Shown: positions 27,040 to 38,094 of the stretch, in pieces
How positions within the stretch are numbered: position 1 is the first letter of the stretch
How the letters are laid out: each line of letters opens with the position of its first letter
Origin: Hydra vulgaris
Taxonomy: Eukaryota; Cnidaria; Hydrozoa; Anthoathecata; Hydridae
NCBI RefSeq assembly: GCF_038396675.1
Contig: NC_088934.1
Coordinates: forward strand, 6,610,001-6,674,000
Length of the DNA stretch: 64,000 nt
Reading direction: 5' to 3'
The notes under the pieces: generated by a model
Database searches by the model: none
What the model saw: the letters and a program-made list of their open reading frames with translations, nothing else
Told to the model about the DNA's origin: nothing
Program-made: the position numbers and the translations under genes

Positions 27040-27189
27040 TGTTCAAGCTTTATTTTAATGAAAATTTTATTTTCCATAAAAATATGTGTTTTTTTTTTAA
27101 CATTTTATGTAATAAAAATATATTTGGACAAATCCGTGTGCGTCCACAGAACATTTTGGTGTTTCATATATAATAGTTGCAGGAAATTT

Positions 27190-27385
27190 ATCTGCAGGTT
27201 TTAAATTTCAAGTAGCACTTTTTTAGAGCTCAACATCTTCACTCATGAGGGCAAATGAAATAAAAAGCATGAGCAAATTATTTCTGTGTTTTTATTTCCA
27301 GAATTTTTTGGTGCCATTTTTTGCAAAACAATCTCATTTGACATAAGCATAAACATAAACTTAAGTTTAGAGTTGCAAATAGCTG
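27190..27385 (-). repeat. Dispersed repeat R1, copy 2
   Basis: Contains CATTTGACATAAGCATAAAC, which is the inverse of the R1 core at 3133 and 49102. Non-coding. Confidence 0.45.
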
Positions 27386-27512
27386 AAGATATTATGTAAA
27401 ACATTTAAAAAAATTTTGTGGGTATTCATGGACAAATCTAATTCAAAACTCTAGTTTTTACCTAACTTGCTTGGTTTTTTAGTAAGATAAAAAGTATTTT
27501 TTCAAATCACTA

Positions 27513-27686
<174 letters not shown>

Positions 27687-27689
27687 AAT

Positions 27690-29010
27690 TTTTTTGTCTT
27701 TTTAAAATGTTTTAATAACTATGTGTAATAATAATTAATATTCATCATAACTATTTTTTCATTTTATCTATTGCTTTCGTTTCAATGTTATCTATTTAAA
27801 CATCGCACTTTGCGTGTTCATTTTTACCCCCCCCCCCCCCCCAAAAAAAAAAAAAAAAAAAGGATTTATTTCAATGTTGCTTAGAAATACCTACCACATA
27901 ATAAAATCACTCCCCGAAATGTTTTTTTTTAAGTTTAAAATTTTTTAAAAGTATGACGTACCCTAATGTCCATGTCATAAGACATAAGTATGTTATTTGA
28001 GTGATGATTGTAGAAGAAAAATACTCACTTTTTCTACTACAATTATTTTAATTTCATTTTTGAGAACAGTATATTATGTTACTAATTATTTATATATCAA
28101 AATAATTTTGTTTTGGTTTTTAGTAAGCTTAACCAGCAATGAATAATATCTTTTGTTTTAGAATAGATTTAGAGCGTTCTAATTTTTTTTTCAACGCACA
28201 ATTTAGACTTGTTTTGATATGTGTTGTATCCTGTTTTTGCTATGTGTTGTATTTTAATTATGTTATCAGTTGTATGTTATTTTGTTTGTGTTATTTAGAA
28301 AAACAAATTTTTTGCATTTAAAATTGCTTTCTTACACAGACGAAATAATCTGATTAGGATTTGAACCAATGTTACCGCCTATTTGTATACTATCATACCC
28401 CAAAAGGTTTTTCTTTTGGCCAAAAGTTCAAATTAATTTGTATTTTTTGACACTGGGGAAAGTGAACTAAATTTAAATAAACTATATTCGATGCTGATAA
28501 TTGCTTAGAAAAAAAAAAATACCGAAACAAAAAGCATAATCAATAATTGATGATCAACATTCCATATATCTTACTACTGATTATCAAAATTCGGTTACTT
28601 AAAGTTAAGTAACTGGAATATTAAGTAACGGGATATTTAAATAGCAGTGAATATTAAAAGCTTTTTAATATTTACTGTTTATTGAGCATTGTCTAAAATT
28701 ATATAAATACCCCTCAGCGAAATGGGAAGTATTTTTTTGGTTAATTGTGATTAATTGTAGTAAAATTTAAGGAGAATCTTTTACTTTTTAAAATGAAGGA
28801 AAATTTGAGTTTAATGCAAAAACTGTTTTTCTTTTAGTGAAAGGTTTCGCTTTTTTTTTTTGTAATATTGTTAAAAAAAGTTTATCTCGCGTGAAAACTT
28901 GCTCTAAAATGAAAGGAGCTTGATAAAACTGCTTCTACTTGCTCCTGTCATTATCTAAAGTTTTACTTATTAAATTTTACTTATAAATAAATACATAAAA
29001 AATCATTTAT
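27690..29010. other. No gene recognised
   Basis: Includes a poly(C)-poly(A) junction at 27827-27860. A tRNA-like patch at 28355-28420 (minus strand, GGTTCAAATCC B-box-like) may be SINE debris. No coding signal. Confidence 0.35.
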
Positions 29011-29014
29011 ATTT

Positions 29015-29383
29015 CAGGCCCGTAGCAACCAAGGGGGCAGCATGGGGATTCCCCCTCCCCCCTTCCCCAATAATTAATTTTAAGGTTAGTTTTTAGAAAA
29101 AAGCAAACGATTACAAATTAAGATATAAAAGAAAGAAAAGGATAGAAAAGAACTAACTTGTTATCCGTATTTTCGGCGTAAGTTCTTTTGATAAAAATTT
29201 TCGACGTACTACCATTTGACCTACCCAGTAGTATTGCCTTCCCCCCCCCCCTCCCCACAGTGGCGGATTAAGACTTTCAGGGCCCGGGGCTATTTTTTTT
29301 GGGGGAAAAAATTAATTATTACTCCTTTAAATTATATCAATCCAGCACAGCCCTTTAATACAATTTTTGTTCCTACGGGCCTG
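29015..29383. mobile_element. Putative hAT-type MITE, composite
   Basis: Ends CAGGCCCGTAGCAACC (29015) and GTTCCTACGGGCCTG (29383), an inverted pair of 15 bases with one mismatch. Inside, at 29269, a second hAT-like terminus begins CAGTGGCGGATTAAG. This suggests an insertion into, or recombination with, another element. Target duplications are unclear. Confidence 0.5.
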
Positions 29384-29389
29384 TATTTA

Positions 29390-30365
29390 TAAATGTATTA
29401 GAAAATATTTATAAATAATTAAAAAAAAATATTTAAAAAAAAGAATATCACCAACAATTTTTATCGGAAATGCATTAAACCTTATATGGCTTTATACCTA
29501 TATCAGAACAAAAGTTGAATATAAACATTTTGAATAAAATAAAAATTACAAAAACTTAAAACTGTTATGGAACGATTTGATTCGAATTTCTCACGGAAAC
29601 ATGGCTTAAAAGCAGTGGATAAAATTCGTTTTTTATTAACTAGTTACAAATCAGTTCGCCAACGATCGTGGTATAATAATTTTTATATACGTCTCAATTA
29701 ATTTTATTTTACGTAACTACGTATCACAGAGTCAACGAAAGAAATTGTAAATCGTTACGCAATGAAATATTTAATTAATTCTATTTATAAACAACCAGCT
29801 GGTAATTAGAAAAAAAACAACCTATCTACGCAATTTCTTAACCAAAAGTAGCAGGAAATATATTTACCATAGTACCTAATATATTTACCATAGTACCCAA
29901 ATATATTTACCATAGTAACCAATAGTAGCATGAAATATATTTACCATTTACCAAACGCGGAAATATATTTACCATAGCTGGTGACTAAATCTGTTTAATC
30001 GTGTATTTATAGAAGTACCAGCAACACGCAAGTCAACAAAAATATCTAAGACTTCTTAAACATAACTTAATTATGTAATAACTAATCATTTTCATAAATG
30101 CAGCATTGGCAGTGCAGGGTTAAAAAAGAGAGCATCGGAAAGAAGCGAACCGTTGATTTCCTATCAAAAATGCGTCTTGAAAAAGACCCCAATTTTTTTA
30201 ACATGTTTTTTATAGAAAGTTGCTGTTGAGATTATTCAACTTTTTGCGGTGCGGTGCACATTAGTGAATTCATTTTTTACCTGTGAAAAAGAAACTTTCT
30301 TTACCTTTTGAAAGTTCTCTAAAGAACATGCTGTAATTTCGGTTTAGATAGTTTTTGAGTATTTT
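29390..30365. repeat. Possible LTR or leader of the Gypsy-like remnant; tandem motif
   Basis: Between 29865 and 29985 a motif ATATATTTACCATAG recurs about five times with varying spacers. The sequence TGGCAGTGCAGGGTT at 30106 could be a primer-binding site behind an LTR end (CA), but no matching 3' LTR was found. No gene seen. Confidence 0.3.
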
Positions 30366-30369
30366 TTGG

Positions 30370-31470
30370 CAATTACAGAAGCAACAGCTATGATAGACAC
30401 GGGATGTTTAAATCAAAATTTGTTGTCAAGAAATCATGATAAGTCCCAGAGTCCTCTAAAGGAATTTTTGTAGGAAAAATTTATCAATGTGATGGATCAG
30501 CGGTTGTTACTGTTGAGTTTGATGGTATCCAAGTACAAGATGAAGTTATTTTTATGGATTTTCAGTCGTTTGGAGTTGGTATAATGCTTCGAATGAGTTC
30601 CATTAAGTTGCTAGGAGGAGTTTTTATTTCCCCATCTGGAATGGCAAAGTTTGGGTGCAGCGCGTGTGGAATAGCAGTCTCAAACAATGGTAATTTAGAT
30701 GACCCATGGACTAGACTTCAAAGAAGATAGTCGAATTGACATAGCTTGAGCATTTAAATAATTCCGTTGGAGTAGTAGTTGCAGAGGCTGAATCCATTTC
30801 TAAGATACAGAAAAGAACCGGACACTTTGGAGAAAATTGTTTGTTAAACTTTTAGCATTTCCAACCGCTACCGATTCCAACCATAAACGAGCTGTTATTA
30901 AAACTTTGAAGCATGTCAGTCAATAGATCTAGCACCTGTACTACGGGTGAAAGGAAAAATGAGTGTTAAAGAAAATTTGGAGAGAGTGGCCATGGATATC
31001 ATGCGCACCTTCAAAATACGCACTGTGGCGTCAATTTTCAAGTTGATACGAAAGTGTTGCCATTTGAATTCGAATACTTCGTCTGATCTTTGGTGAGCAA
31101 GGAGTGCCATCTGAAATTTTAACAGATAACAAAACAACTTTTAAAATTGAGGATCTAAGAAGTTTTCCTGATGGTTGGGGAACACACATTAGGTTTCGGG
31201 CTGCCTATTATCCCGAAGTAAATGGAATTGTGGATAGAAACCATCGTACAATTAAAAGAACAGCAGAAAGATCAAAAATGTCAAAACTGAAAGCAGCATA
31301 TTGGTACAATGTTTTAGCCAAAAAATAAAACAAAAGCTCTATTGAGAAAATATACAGTTATCAAATTAATGTGAAAGAAAATGATAACCTATCGACAAAA
31401 ACTGACACAAACAAACTGTTTAAAAATGACGATAACGTATGGTTTAAACCATAAAACGCCAAGTGTCAAA
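30370..31470 (+). pseudogene. Gypsy-like LTR retrotransposon pol remnant
   Basis: The first part (30370-30670) contains ATAMIDTGC, a retropepsin-type DTG, followed by FGVGIMLRMSSIKLLGG, the protease C-terminal block. The reverse transcriptase and RNase H are absent. The second part (30955-31330, several frameshifts) is integrase: ENLERVAMDIM with the first Asp, SEILTDNKTTF with the second Asp, and NGIVDRNHRTIKR. The expected third acid (Glu) is Asp in this copy. An internal deletion joined protease to integrase. Stops and frameshifts make it non-functional. Confidence 0.65.
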
Positions 31471-31911
31471 TGCTAACTCGAAACATTTCAAAACAAATTG
31501 TAGAAGTTAATAGGGTTTCCGCATTACGTAAAATGTATTTGATATTGAAATGGTGTAGAATTTCTAGATGTTACGTGGTTCCTTTTTTTTAATGGTTCTT
31601 AAATATTTTATTTGTAATTATGTATTAAGCCGTTTTTTTAATGTCGATTTTTATAGGTAGTTGGTTCATATAAGTTCATGTAAAACTTTTGTAAAAATGT
31701 CGCATTCAGAAAGAAAGATTAATCATTTGAATAGAAAAGAAGTTTTGTTTCGAGCGAGAAAGTTACACACGCTAATTATTTCGAGACATCAGATAATTAT
31801 TGAAAAGTAATTAAAAAATAAAATAACATCTACGACTCACTCGTACATAAAATAAGTTTTGAGTTTTTTTTTCTTTGTATGTAACATCAAGTTTAACTTT
31901 ATTTCAGTATA

Positions 31912-31962
31912 AAACTCATGTGAGACTCGTATGAAACTCATGTGAGACTCGTATGAAACTCG
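31912..31962. repeat. 22-base tandem repeat
   Basis: About 2.3 copies of AACTCATGTGAGACTCGTATG just upstream of the next LINE insertion. Confidence 0.7.
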
Positions 31963-32056
31963 CAACTTTATTGTCAAGTTTAAATTGTGATAGTGTTTTA
32001 ATGCCTCAAATGCATTAAAATCTACTTTTAAAGTAAAGACTTCCAGTAAAGATATG

Positions 32057-34274
32057 AATGTAAAGATTTGATAAAATTAACGTTAATGTTGTAAAATCTG
32101 TTTATCATATAATCGAACCTCTTTTGTTTCACATCTTTAATCTTTCTTTTAAAACAGGTAATGTTCCGGAAAAATTAAAAATTGCACGAATCACACCAGT
32201 TTTTAAGACTGGCGATGACTCTATTATTTCTAATTATAGACCTATATCTATATTACCGTGTTTCTCAAAATTACTTGAAAGAATAATGTACAACAGGCTA
32301 TTTAATTATTTATCAGAAAACAATATGTTGTACTCAAAACAGTTTGGTTTTAAGAAAAAATGTTCCACTGAACATGCAGTGATTGATATAGTCAATCAAA
32401 TAACAAACGCATTTAGTACTAACTACTTTACATTAGGAGTTTTCATTGATCTGTCAAAAGCTTTTGATACTGTAAACCATAACATACTTTTAAAAAAACT
32501 TGAATATTATGGAGTAAAAAATAATAACTTACTTTGGTTCAAAAGCTATTTGACCAATAGAATGCAATTCATCCAATATGAGCAAAAACAAACAATTCCA
32601 TATGCTGTAACTTGTGGTGTCCCCCAGGGCTCTATTTTAGGACCCTTATTATTCTTAGTATATATAAATGATCTAAATCTAGCAACACACTTCTTAAACT
32701 GTATTTTTTTTGCAGATGACTCCAATCTTTTTTATTCTCACAGAGATATTAAAACACTTTTTGAAACAGCTAACGAAGAGTTGGGTAAGGTTAATGAATG
32801 GTTTATAAGTAATAAACTGTCTCTAAATGTGGAGAAAACCAAATTTATTTTATTTCATAAAGTAAATAAGTTAGAAAATATTCCAATTAAACTCCCAAAT
32901 CTAATAATCAATAACGCTAACATTAAAAGAGAAACTTCAGTTAACTTTTTGGGCGTAATATTAGATGAACATTTACGTTGGAGTGATCATATAAAAAGCA
33001 TTGAGAAAAAGTTATCAAAAAATATTGCCATGATATATAGGGCTAAACCATTTCTAAATAATAAATCTTTAAAAAGTTTATATTTTTCTTTCATTCATTG
33101 TCATTTGATTTATTGTAATATTGCATGGGCAAGTACAAATCATACAAAATTAAAAAAATTGTACAGTAAACAAAAACATGCCTGCAGAATATTATTTGGA
33201 GCTGATAAAATTGTACCATGCGAGCCTCTTCTGCGTATACTGGGCGCATTAAATGTTTATAAAATAAACTTACATCAAGTTTTAATGTTTATGTATAAAA
33301 CAAAAATGGGACTATCTCCTAAAATATTTCAGTCCTATTTTGAAAAAGTAGAGCATAAATATCCGACAAAATTTTCAAATAATAACTACATTGTCCCTAA
33401 ATATAATTCAAAACAAATTACATATTCAATTCAATATCGTGGACCCTATTTGTGGAAAAAGTTTCCTAATATTGCAAATACGGAAAAAGTTAGTATACAT
33501 CAGTTTAAAAAAGAATCGAAACAGGTGTTATTACATATGGATTTTAATATATCCGATTTTAAATGCCTCTTTTAAACTAAAAATCAATTATATAAAATAT
33601 GTATCAGAATTTATCAATTTATCAATTTTTGTTTGTTAGTTTTTTCATTATTTGAGTTATGGTGTTTCCTCTAATCTTAAAAGTTATTGGTGAAATCTTA
33701 GTTTTTCAACATTTTACTTAACTATTAATGAGTTGTTATTTATTTTACTTTTAATTAAATTGGTTAGAAATATACACACATAAAACGGTTTTTTTTTTTA
33801 AAATTTGATTTTTTTAAATTAGGTACTCTTTTTTATTTTGAATTTTTTGTTCTTTATTTAAATATTACTTTATTACAAATTGTTAAAAATTTTATTTTCA
33901 TATTCTTCAACAAATACTTTGTATAATATACGTATATAGTGTGGCTCTTGAAAATACGTGCTCTTTAATTAATTTATTTATTTTTTGTTTTTGTTTTTTA
34001 CTTTTCTTTCAGTTTTTCTTGTTTACTTGATTATTACTCTTAACATGAATATTGTTCTTGAAGTATTTCTTAAACTAATTGTTATTTATTTTTACATTTA
34101 TAATTTTTAATAAATAGTTTGTAAAGTATAAATATATTATCCGGCTATTGTAAATACGTACGATTGGGGCTCGGTGATAAGACAAAATAATGTCTTCTAC
34201 TTGCCCCGCCAGTTTTTTTATTTTATTTATAAAGCTTGTAAATTGTAAAAGTTATTAAACGGCGAAATAAACAA

Positions 34275-34309
<35 letters not shown>

Positions 34310-34316
34310 TAAAGAT
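32057..34316 (+). mobile_element. 5'-truncated LINE with TSD and poly(A)
   Basis: An 11-base target duplication AATGTAAAGAT flanks the copy (32057-32067 and 34306-34316). The insert begins directly inside the reverse transcriptase and ends in a pure A run of about 28 bases (34278-34305). An AATAAA-type signal occurs at 34265. The 3' UTR has a structured-looking block, GGGGCTCGGTGATAAGACA...CTTGCCCC (34166-34207), of the kind recognised by the LINE's own enzyme. Young-looking: the ORF is open. Confidence 0.9.
32070..33575 (+). CDS. LINE reverse transcriptase, 5'-truncated but open
   Basis: Open from the insertion point (codon Asp at 32070) to TAA at 33573, about 500 residues. RT blocks in order: FKTGNVPEKLKIARITPVFK, NYRPISILPCFSKLLERI, QFGFKKKCSTEHAV, FIDLSKAFDTVNHNILL, GVPQGSILGPLLFLVYINDL, FFADDSNLFYSH with the intact catalytic Asp pair, SLNVEKTKFILF, and LGVILDEHLRWSDHI. 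The C-terminal domain ends at DFKCLF. The endonuclease and ORF1 are missing through 5' truncation. It is a CR1/Jockey-group protein, related to but distinct from the inactive copy at 20243. There is no native start codon, so it is not expected to be made. Confidence 0.88.
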   Translation, partial: DKINVNVVKSVYHIIEPLLFHIFNLSFKTGNVPEKLKIARITPVFKTGDDSIISNYRPISILPCFSKLLERIMYNRLFNYLSENNMLYSKQFGFKKKCSTEHAVIDIVNQITNAFSTNYFTLGVFIDLSKAFDTVNHNILLKKLEYYGVKNNNLLWFKSYLTNRMQFIQYEQKQTIPYAVTCGVPQGSILGPLLFLVYINDLNLATHFLNCIFFADDSNLFYSHRDIKTLFETANEELGKVNEWFISNKLSLNVEKTKFILFHKVNKLENIPIKLPNLIINNANIKRETSVNFLGVILDEHLRWSDHIKSIEKKLSKNIAMIYRAKPFLNNKSLKSLYFSFIHCHLIYCNIAWASTNHTKLKKLYSKQKHACRILFGADKIVPCEPLLRILGALNVYKINLHQVLMFMYKTKMGLSPKIFQSYFEKVEHKYPTKFSNNNYIVPKYNSKQITYSIQYRGPYLWKKFPNIANTEKVSIHQFKKESKQVLLHMDFNISDFKCLF

Positions 34317-34639
34317 ATACAAAGATATAATCCAAAAAAAAAGAGGTATTAAAAGAATAGCATAGCTTTCCAAACTTCCACATGCAATACACCACTGCTA
34401 TCAGAAATTTCTTGATAAAAATATTAGATTGACTACAAACTGTTATATTAAAAGAATATTTGCAAACAAACAAGAGAACTAAATATTCTGACTTGTTTAA
34501 GTCAAGTTTAAGTTAATACGACCTTTCAAAAAAACAATGTCAAAAACTAATACTTAAATTAACTCAATTGGATATCATTCTCTATCGTATCGTAATTCTG
34601 CCGTATCTTATCATATCTCCATCGTATTGTATCAATATC

Positions 34640-34703
34640 GTTCTCTAAAACTGTTTATCAATTTGATACTTAGGTATCAAATTGATAAACAATTTTAGAG
34701 AAC
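34640..34703. repeat. Hairpin, 29-bp arms, 6-base loop
   Basis: Arm 34640-34668 (GTTCTCTAAAACTGTTTATC...) is the inverse of 34675-34703 with a single difference, which is a G-U pair in RNA. The loop is CTTAGG. Confidence 0.9.
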
Positions 34704-35256
34704 AACATTCAATTTTTTTTCCATTAGAACACCAGAAGGATATTCTATTTCTACAGCAACATCACTCAATTCCCATATTGTAAATATATTTTTTGATAAA
34801 TTGAATCAAATTGTTACATGGTTGCCAACATTCCTAAATAGAACCCTGTTTTTCAATCCTAATGAAACTGGTAGAAATTCTATAGAATTTCTATAGAATC
34901 TCAGTTAGTTTCTATAGAAACTCCTTAAGAACTTTTTTTACTACTTTTTTTCCTCGGTTGATTTATGGATGCTCTGCGATCTTGGCACAATATTTTCAAA
35001 TTCCCAAGTACCGGGTTTTGCTTTTAACCTGATCGTTTTTTGCATTTAAGCGACGGTTTTTTCATTTTATCTGGCAGTTTTTCTTTATGATAACAAATAG
35101 CCTTGCTCAAAAACAGCTACAAACATAGCTATTCTTTAGCAAGTTGCTAGCTCATTTCACACTGGGCAGCTACTGGAATTGTTCAAAACTGTCAAACACA
35201 TGTAGGCAAATATCTCTTGAAGTTGTTTTTCATAAATTGAATTTAGACAAAAAGAA

Positions 35257-35298
35257 GAAATTTCAAAGCCAAAAACACAGTTTTTGGCTTTGAAATTT
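35257..35298. repeat. Hairpin, about 18-bp arms
   Basis: AAATTTCAAAGCCAAAAA and its exact inverse separated by five bases. Confidence 0.85.
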
Positions 35299-36229
35299 TT
35301 TTATTATTACAAATATATTTGAAAAATACTTATTATTACAAGTTTGTCTGGTTTTAAATTAAGGTCTTTATTCTATAAAAATTTTAAATTCAAAATGGGT
35401 GAAAACAATTCACATTGGCTGCTTATAATCATGTGCTCAAATCTTTGATTATAAAAAGTTATATGGTTCAATAGAAGAATTTATTTTTGTAGGAAGTTGA
35501 GTTTGAGTTTAGCATTGGCATAAATTAGCATAAATTAGTCTAAAATTACCTACCGATTAAAATTGTAACCAATCATCATAATGTCAATCATATCAACCAC
35601 TTATGTATAATTTATGCATTAATGTGTTAAACATATATTATTGTCATTATGTTATCGTCTTATAATACATTACTTTACTTTCATCTTATTATTTACTATT
35701 ACCAAAAGAAATAATGTTAGAAATTTAAAAAAATGAGTCTACCTGAATTGTTAAATGTCTGTTTATTTATCGCATTATAATTTTGGACAATGTTTTTGGT
35801 TTAAAAGTTTTACTTTTCTTTTGTTATTATTATTAATATTATTATTATTTTTATTTCTTTGATTTTTAATTCAAAATAAAAAATATTTTATTCGGATTTA
35901 ACAGTTTCTTCTGTAAAAGATACAAAAGCAGATTTTCTAGTAAATACAAAGGATATTTAAATATAAAAAAGACCAATAAGCACAGAAAGTTTTTAAAACG
36001 TTTTATAAACGTTAAAAAACTATTTAATACGTATTGATGGATATTATCCTTTGATTCGTAAAAACTCCAATAGTCACATGCTTGGCTTGGCCAAATACTT
36101 ATGCATAAATTCAACAATTTTTTAAGAAACTAGGTTTGAATCCTGTGTCGGTTCTTCTGTCTGAGCTTCTGCTTCGCACCTCTTTACTCTTTCACCTTTT
36201 TTTTTTTGTTTTTTATCTTTCTTTTTTTT

Positions 36230-38090
36230 CGTAAGATTGCACTCTTTTAGATGCTATTTCTGATCAGATTGACCATGCCCTTTATCTTGACCACTCTGCG
36301 AATATTGTTGTTATTGGTGACTTTAATGCTTATCATATTGAATGGCTTGATTCTAACACTAGTGACCCTGCTGGCACTAAACACGGCCAACAAGGTTGGG
36401 GGGTCAGGAAGGCACATGTTTCCACTGTTTTCCTAGAGGATCATTTTTTTTAAGAAAATTTTACGATATAGAAGACCATTTTTGGGGAGTTGGTGATTGT
36501 GACCCCACATTTCGAAAATTATATTGTTGGTCCAGCTAAAACTCATAACTTCTGCATTTCTCAATCTCTTACTCTTGTGTGACTAACTTTGTGACTCGTT
36601 TTTTCGAAAACCCTCATCAATTTATGATTTGTGTCTTATCTCTGAAACTCACTTGGGTTCAATTTCCCATTGTTTTCTTTTAGGTGGTTCAGACCATGCA
36701 ATAACCTCTATAAATCTTTTATCTTGTACTTCTTCTTCAGACTCTAGACTTAGTACCCTAAAGACTACTAGGGTTTTTTTCGTGAGGTTCTTCATGATGG
36801 TCTTTGGGCTAATATCTTTTCTCCCTCTGCTAATAAATAGACTTCCTAAGTAATTTCCTGGATTATTTAGGAAGTCTATTTATTAGCAGGAATGGAAGCT
36901 TTTATTCCTTCTCGTTAGTTGCGCCTCATTCTACTCCATAGTTTTCACCTTCTTATGCTGCTTGTATATCTAACTGCGATCTTTTTTTTCTTTCGATTTT
37001 TTCAAAAAAACTACTCTTTTAAAAACAAATATTTATTATTTATTATTTATTATTGCAAGAAATTAATTTAAAAAGGTACTGTCTGATGCTAAGCTTCATT
37101 ATTCCCAACTTACTAAATCTTTCAACAGTGTCATTAACAAAGGTAAACCTAACATTCAATAGCTGATTCATGGGAATGATCTTATTTCTCTCCCAAAGAT
37201 TAAGCTAAAATATTTACATAGAAACTTTCCTCTAAATTGGTTCTTGAATCTAACAGCCATGCTCTTTCTGCTACTCCAGTTAAATAAGTTAACCCATTGT
37301 TAAAAATTCAAATCACTGCGTTGCTAAAGTCATTTTTCAATTAAACTCTTCTACGACTTGTGGTCCAGACTCCATTCCTGTCATATTTTTAACAAAAGTG
37401 TTCTCCAAAACTTTTTTTAATTCTCTCAAAACTTGATCGAACCTTGTTTTTCTTCTAGAAAATGGAAACTGTGGTTTCAACTTTTAAAACCTCTGAAGAA
37501 CATTCTGGCCCCTCCGAATATTGTCAGATCAATATTCTCTCTATTATTATAAAGGTCCTTAAATTATTGATTAAGAAACGTCTAACACTCCATCTTGATA
37601 CTATATGCTTACTGTCTGAAAATTAATGCGGTTTTTGAACTTCTTGTTCTACGGCTGACTTGCTAACTGCTAAAACTGAAAGATTATATCGTGCATCAGA
37701 TGGAGGCAGCAAATAACGGGTATTGCTGTTGACTTATCTAAAGCTTTTGATAAAGTTTTTCATGTTGGTCTTATCTATAAGCTTGCTTCATACGGTGTAA
37801 CCGTGAATACTTTTGAAAGTATCAAATCTTTTTTTTTCAAATCGCAGCACTAAAGGCATCTTCAAAGGCCAACACTCTTCTTCATATCCATTAAATTCTG
37901 GGGAAACTCAAGGTTCTATTCTCGGTCCTATTTTGTTTTTATCTAAATTGCTAATCCTTCTGAAAACCTTATATCTAAAGTGGCTCTATTTGCTTATGAC
38001 TCAACTTTATACTCCTGTCTTGACAAAAAGTCTTCTTTTTTCAATCGTTTTGAACAGGCAACTAATCTAAAATGTTTCATAGTATGACAC
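36230..38090 (+). pseudogene. Decayed LINE (endonuclease + RT)
   Basis: The endonuclease part (36235-36440) reads IVVIGDFNAYHIEWLDSNTS, with the GDFN motif intact, then RKAHVSTVF in another frame. Frameshifted middle pieces include HNFCISQSLTLV (36547) and LGGSDHAITSI-like (36690). The RT part (37720-38080) has GIAVDLSKAFDKVFHVGL, GQHSSSYPLNSGETQGSILG and ALFAYDSTLYSCL. The last is the FADD box with Asp changed to Tyr. Many stops. It belongs to a different LINE family from the other two copies; I would place it in the CR1/Jockey assemblage without more precision. Confidence 0.7.
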
Positions 38091-38094
38091 TTCT

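Larger units (their letters stand above)
34317..36230. other. No gene; hairpins and palindromic repeats
   Basis: Holds a hairpin at 34640-34703, a TTTCTATAGAAA-rich patch at 34870-34925 related to the foldback at 47100, and a hairpin at 35257-35298. A tRNA-like B-box patch lies near 36130. No coding frame with family resemblance. Confidence 0.4.

Noticed and set aside
28355-28420. tRNA gene
   Set aside because: Only a B-box-like GGTTCAAATCC is present; acceptor and anticodon stems do not pair.
30106-30120. Primer-binding site proving a complete LTR element
   Set aside because: No second LTR copy was found and the match to a tRNA 3' end cannot be verified here.
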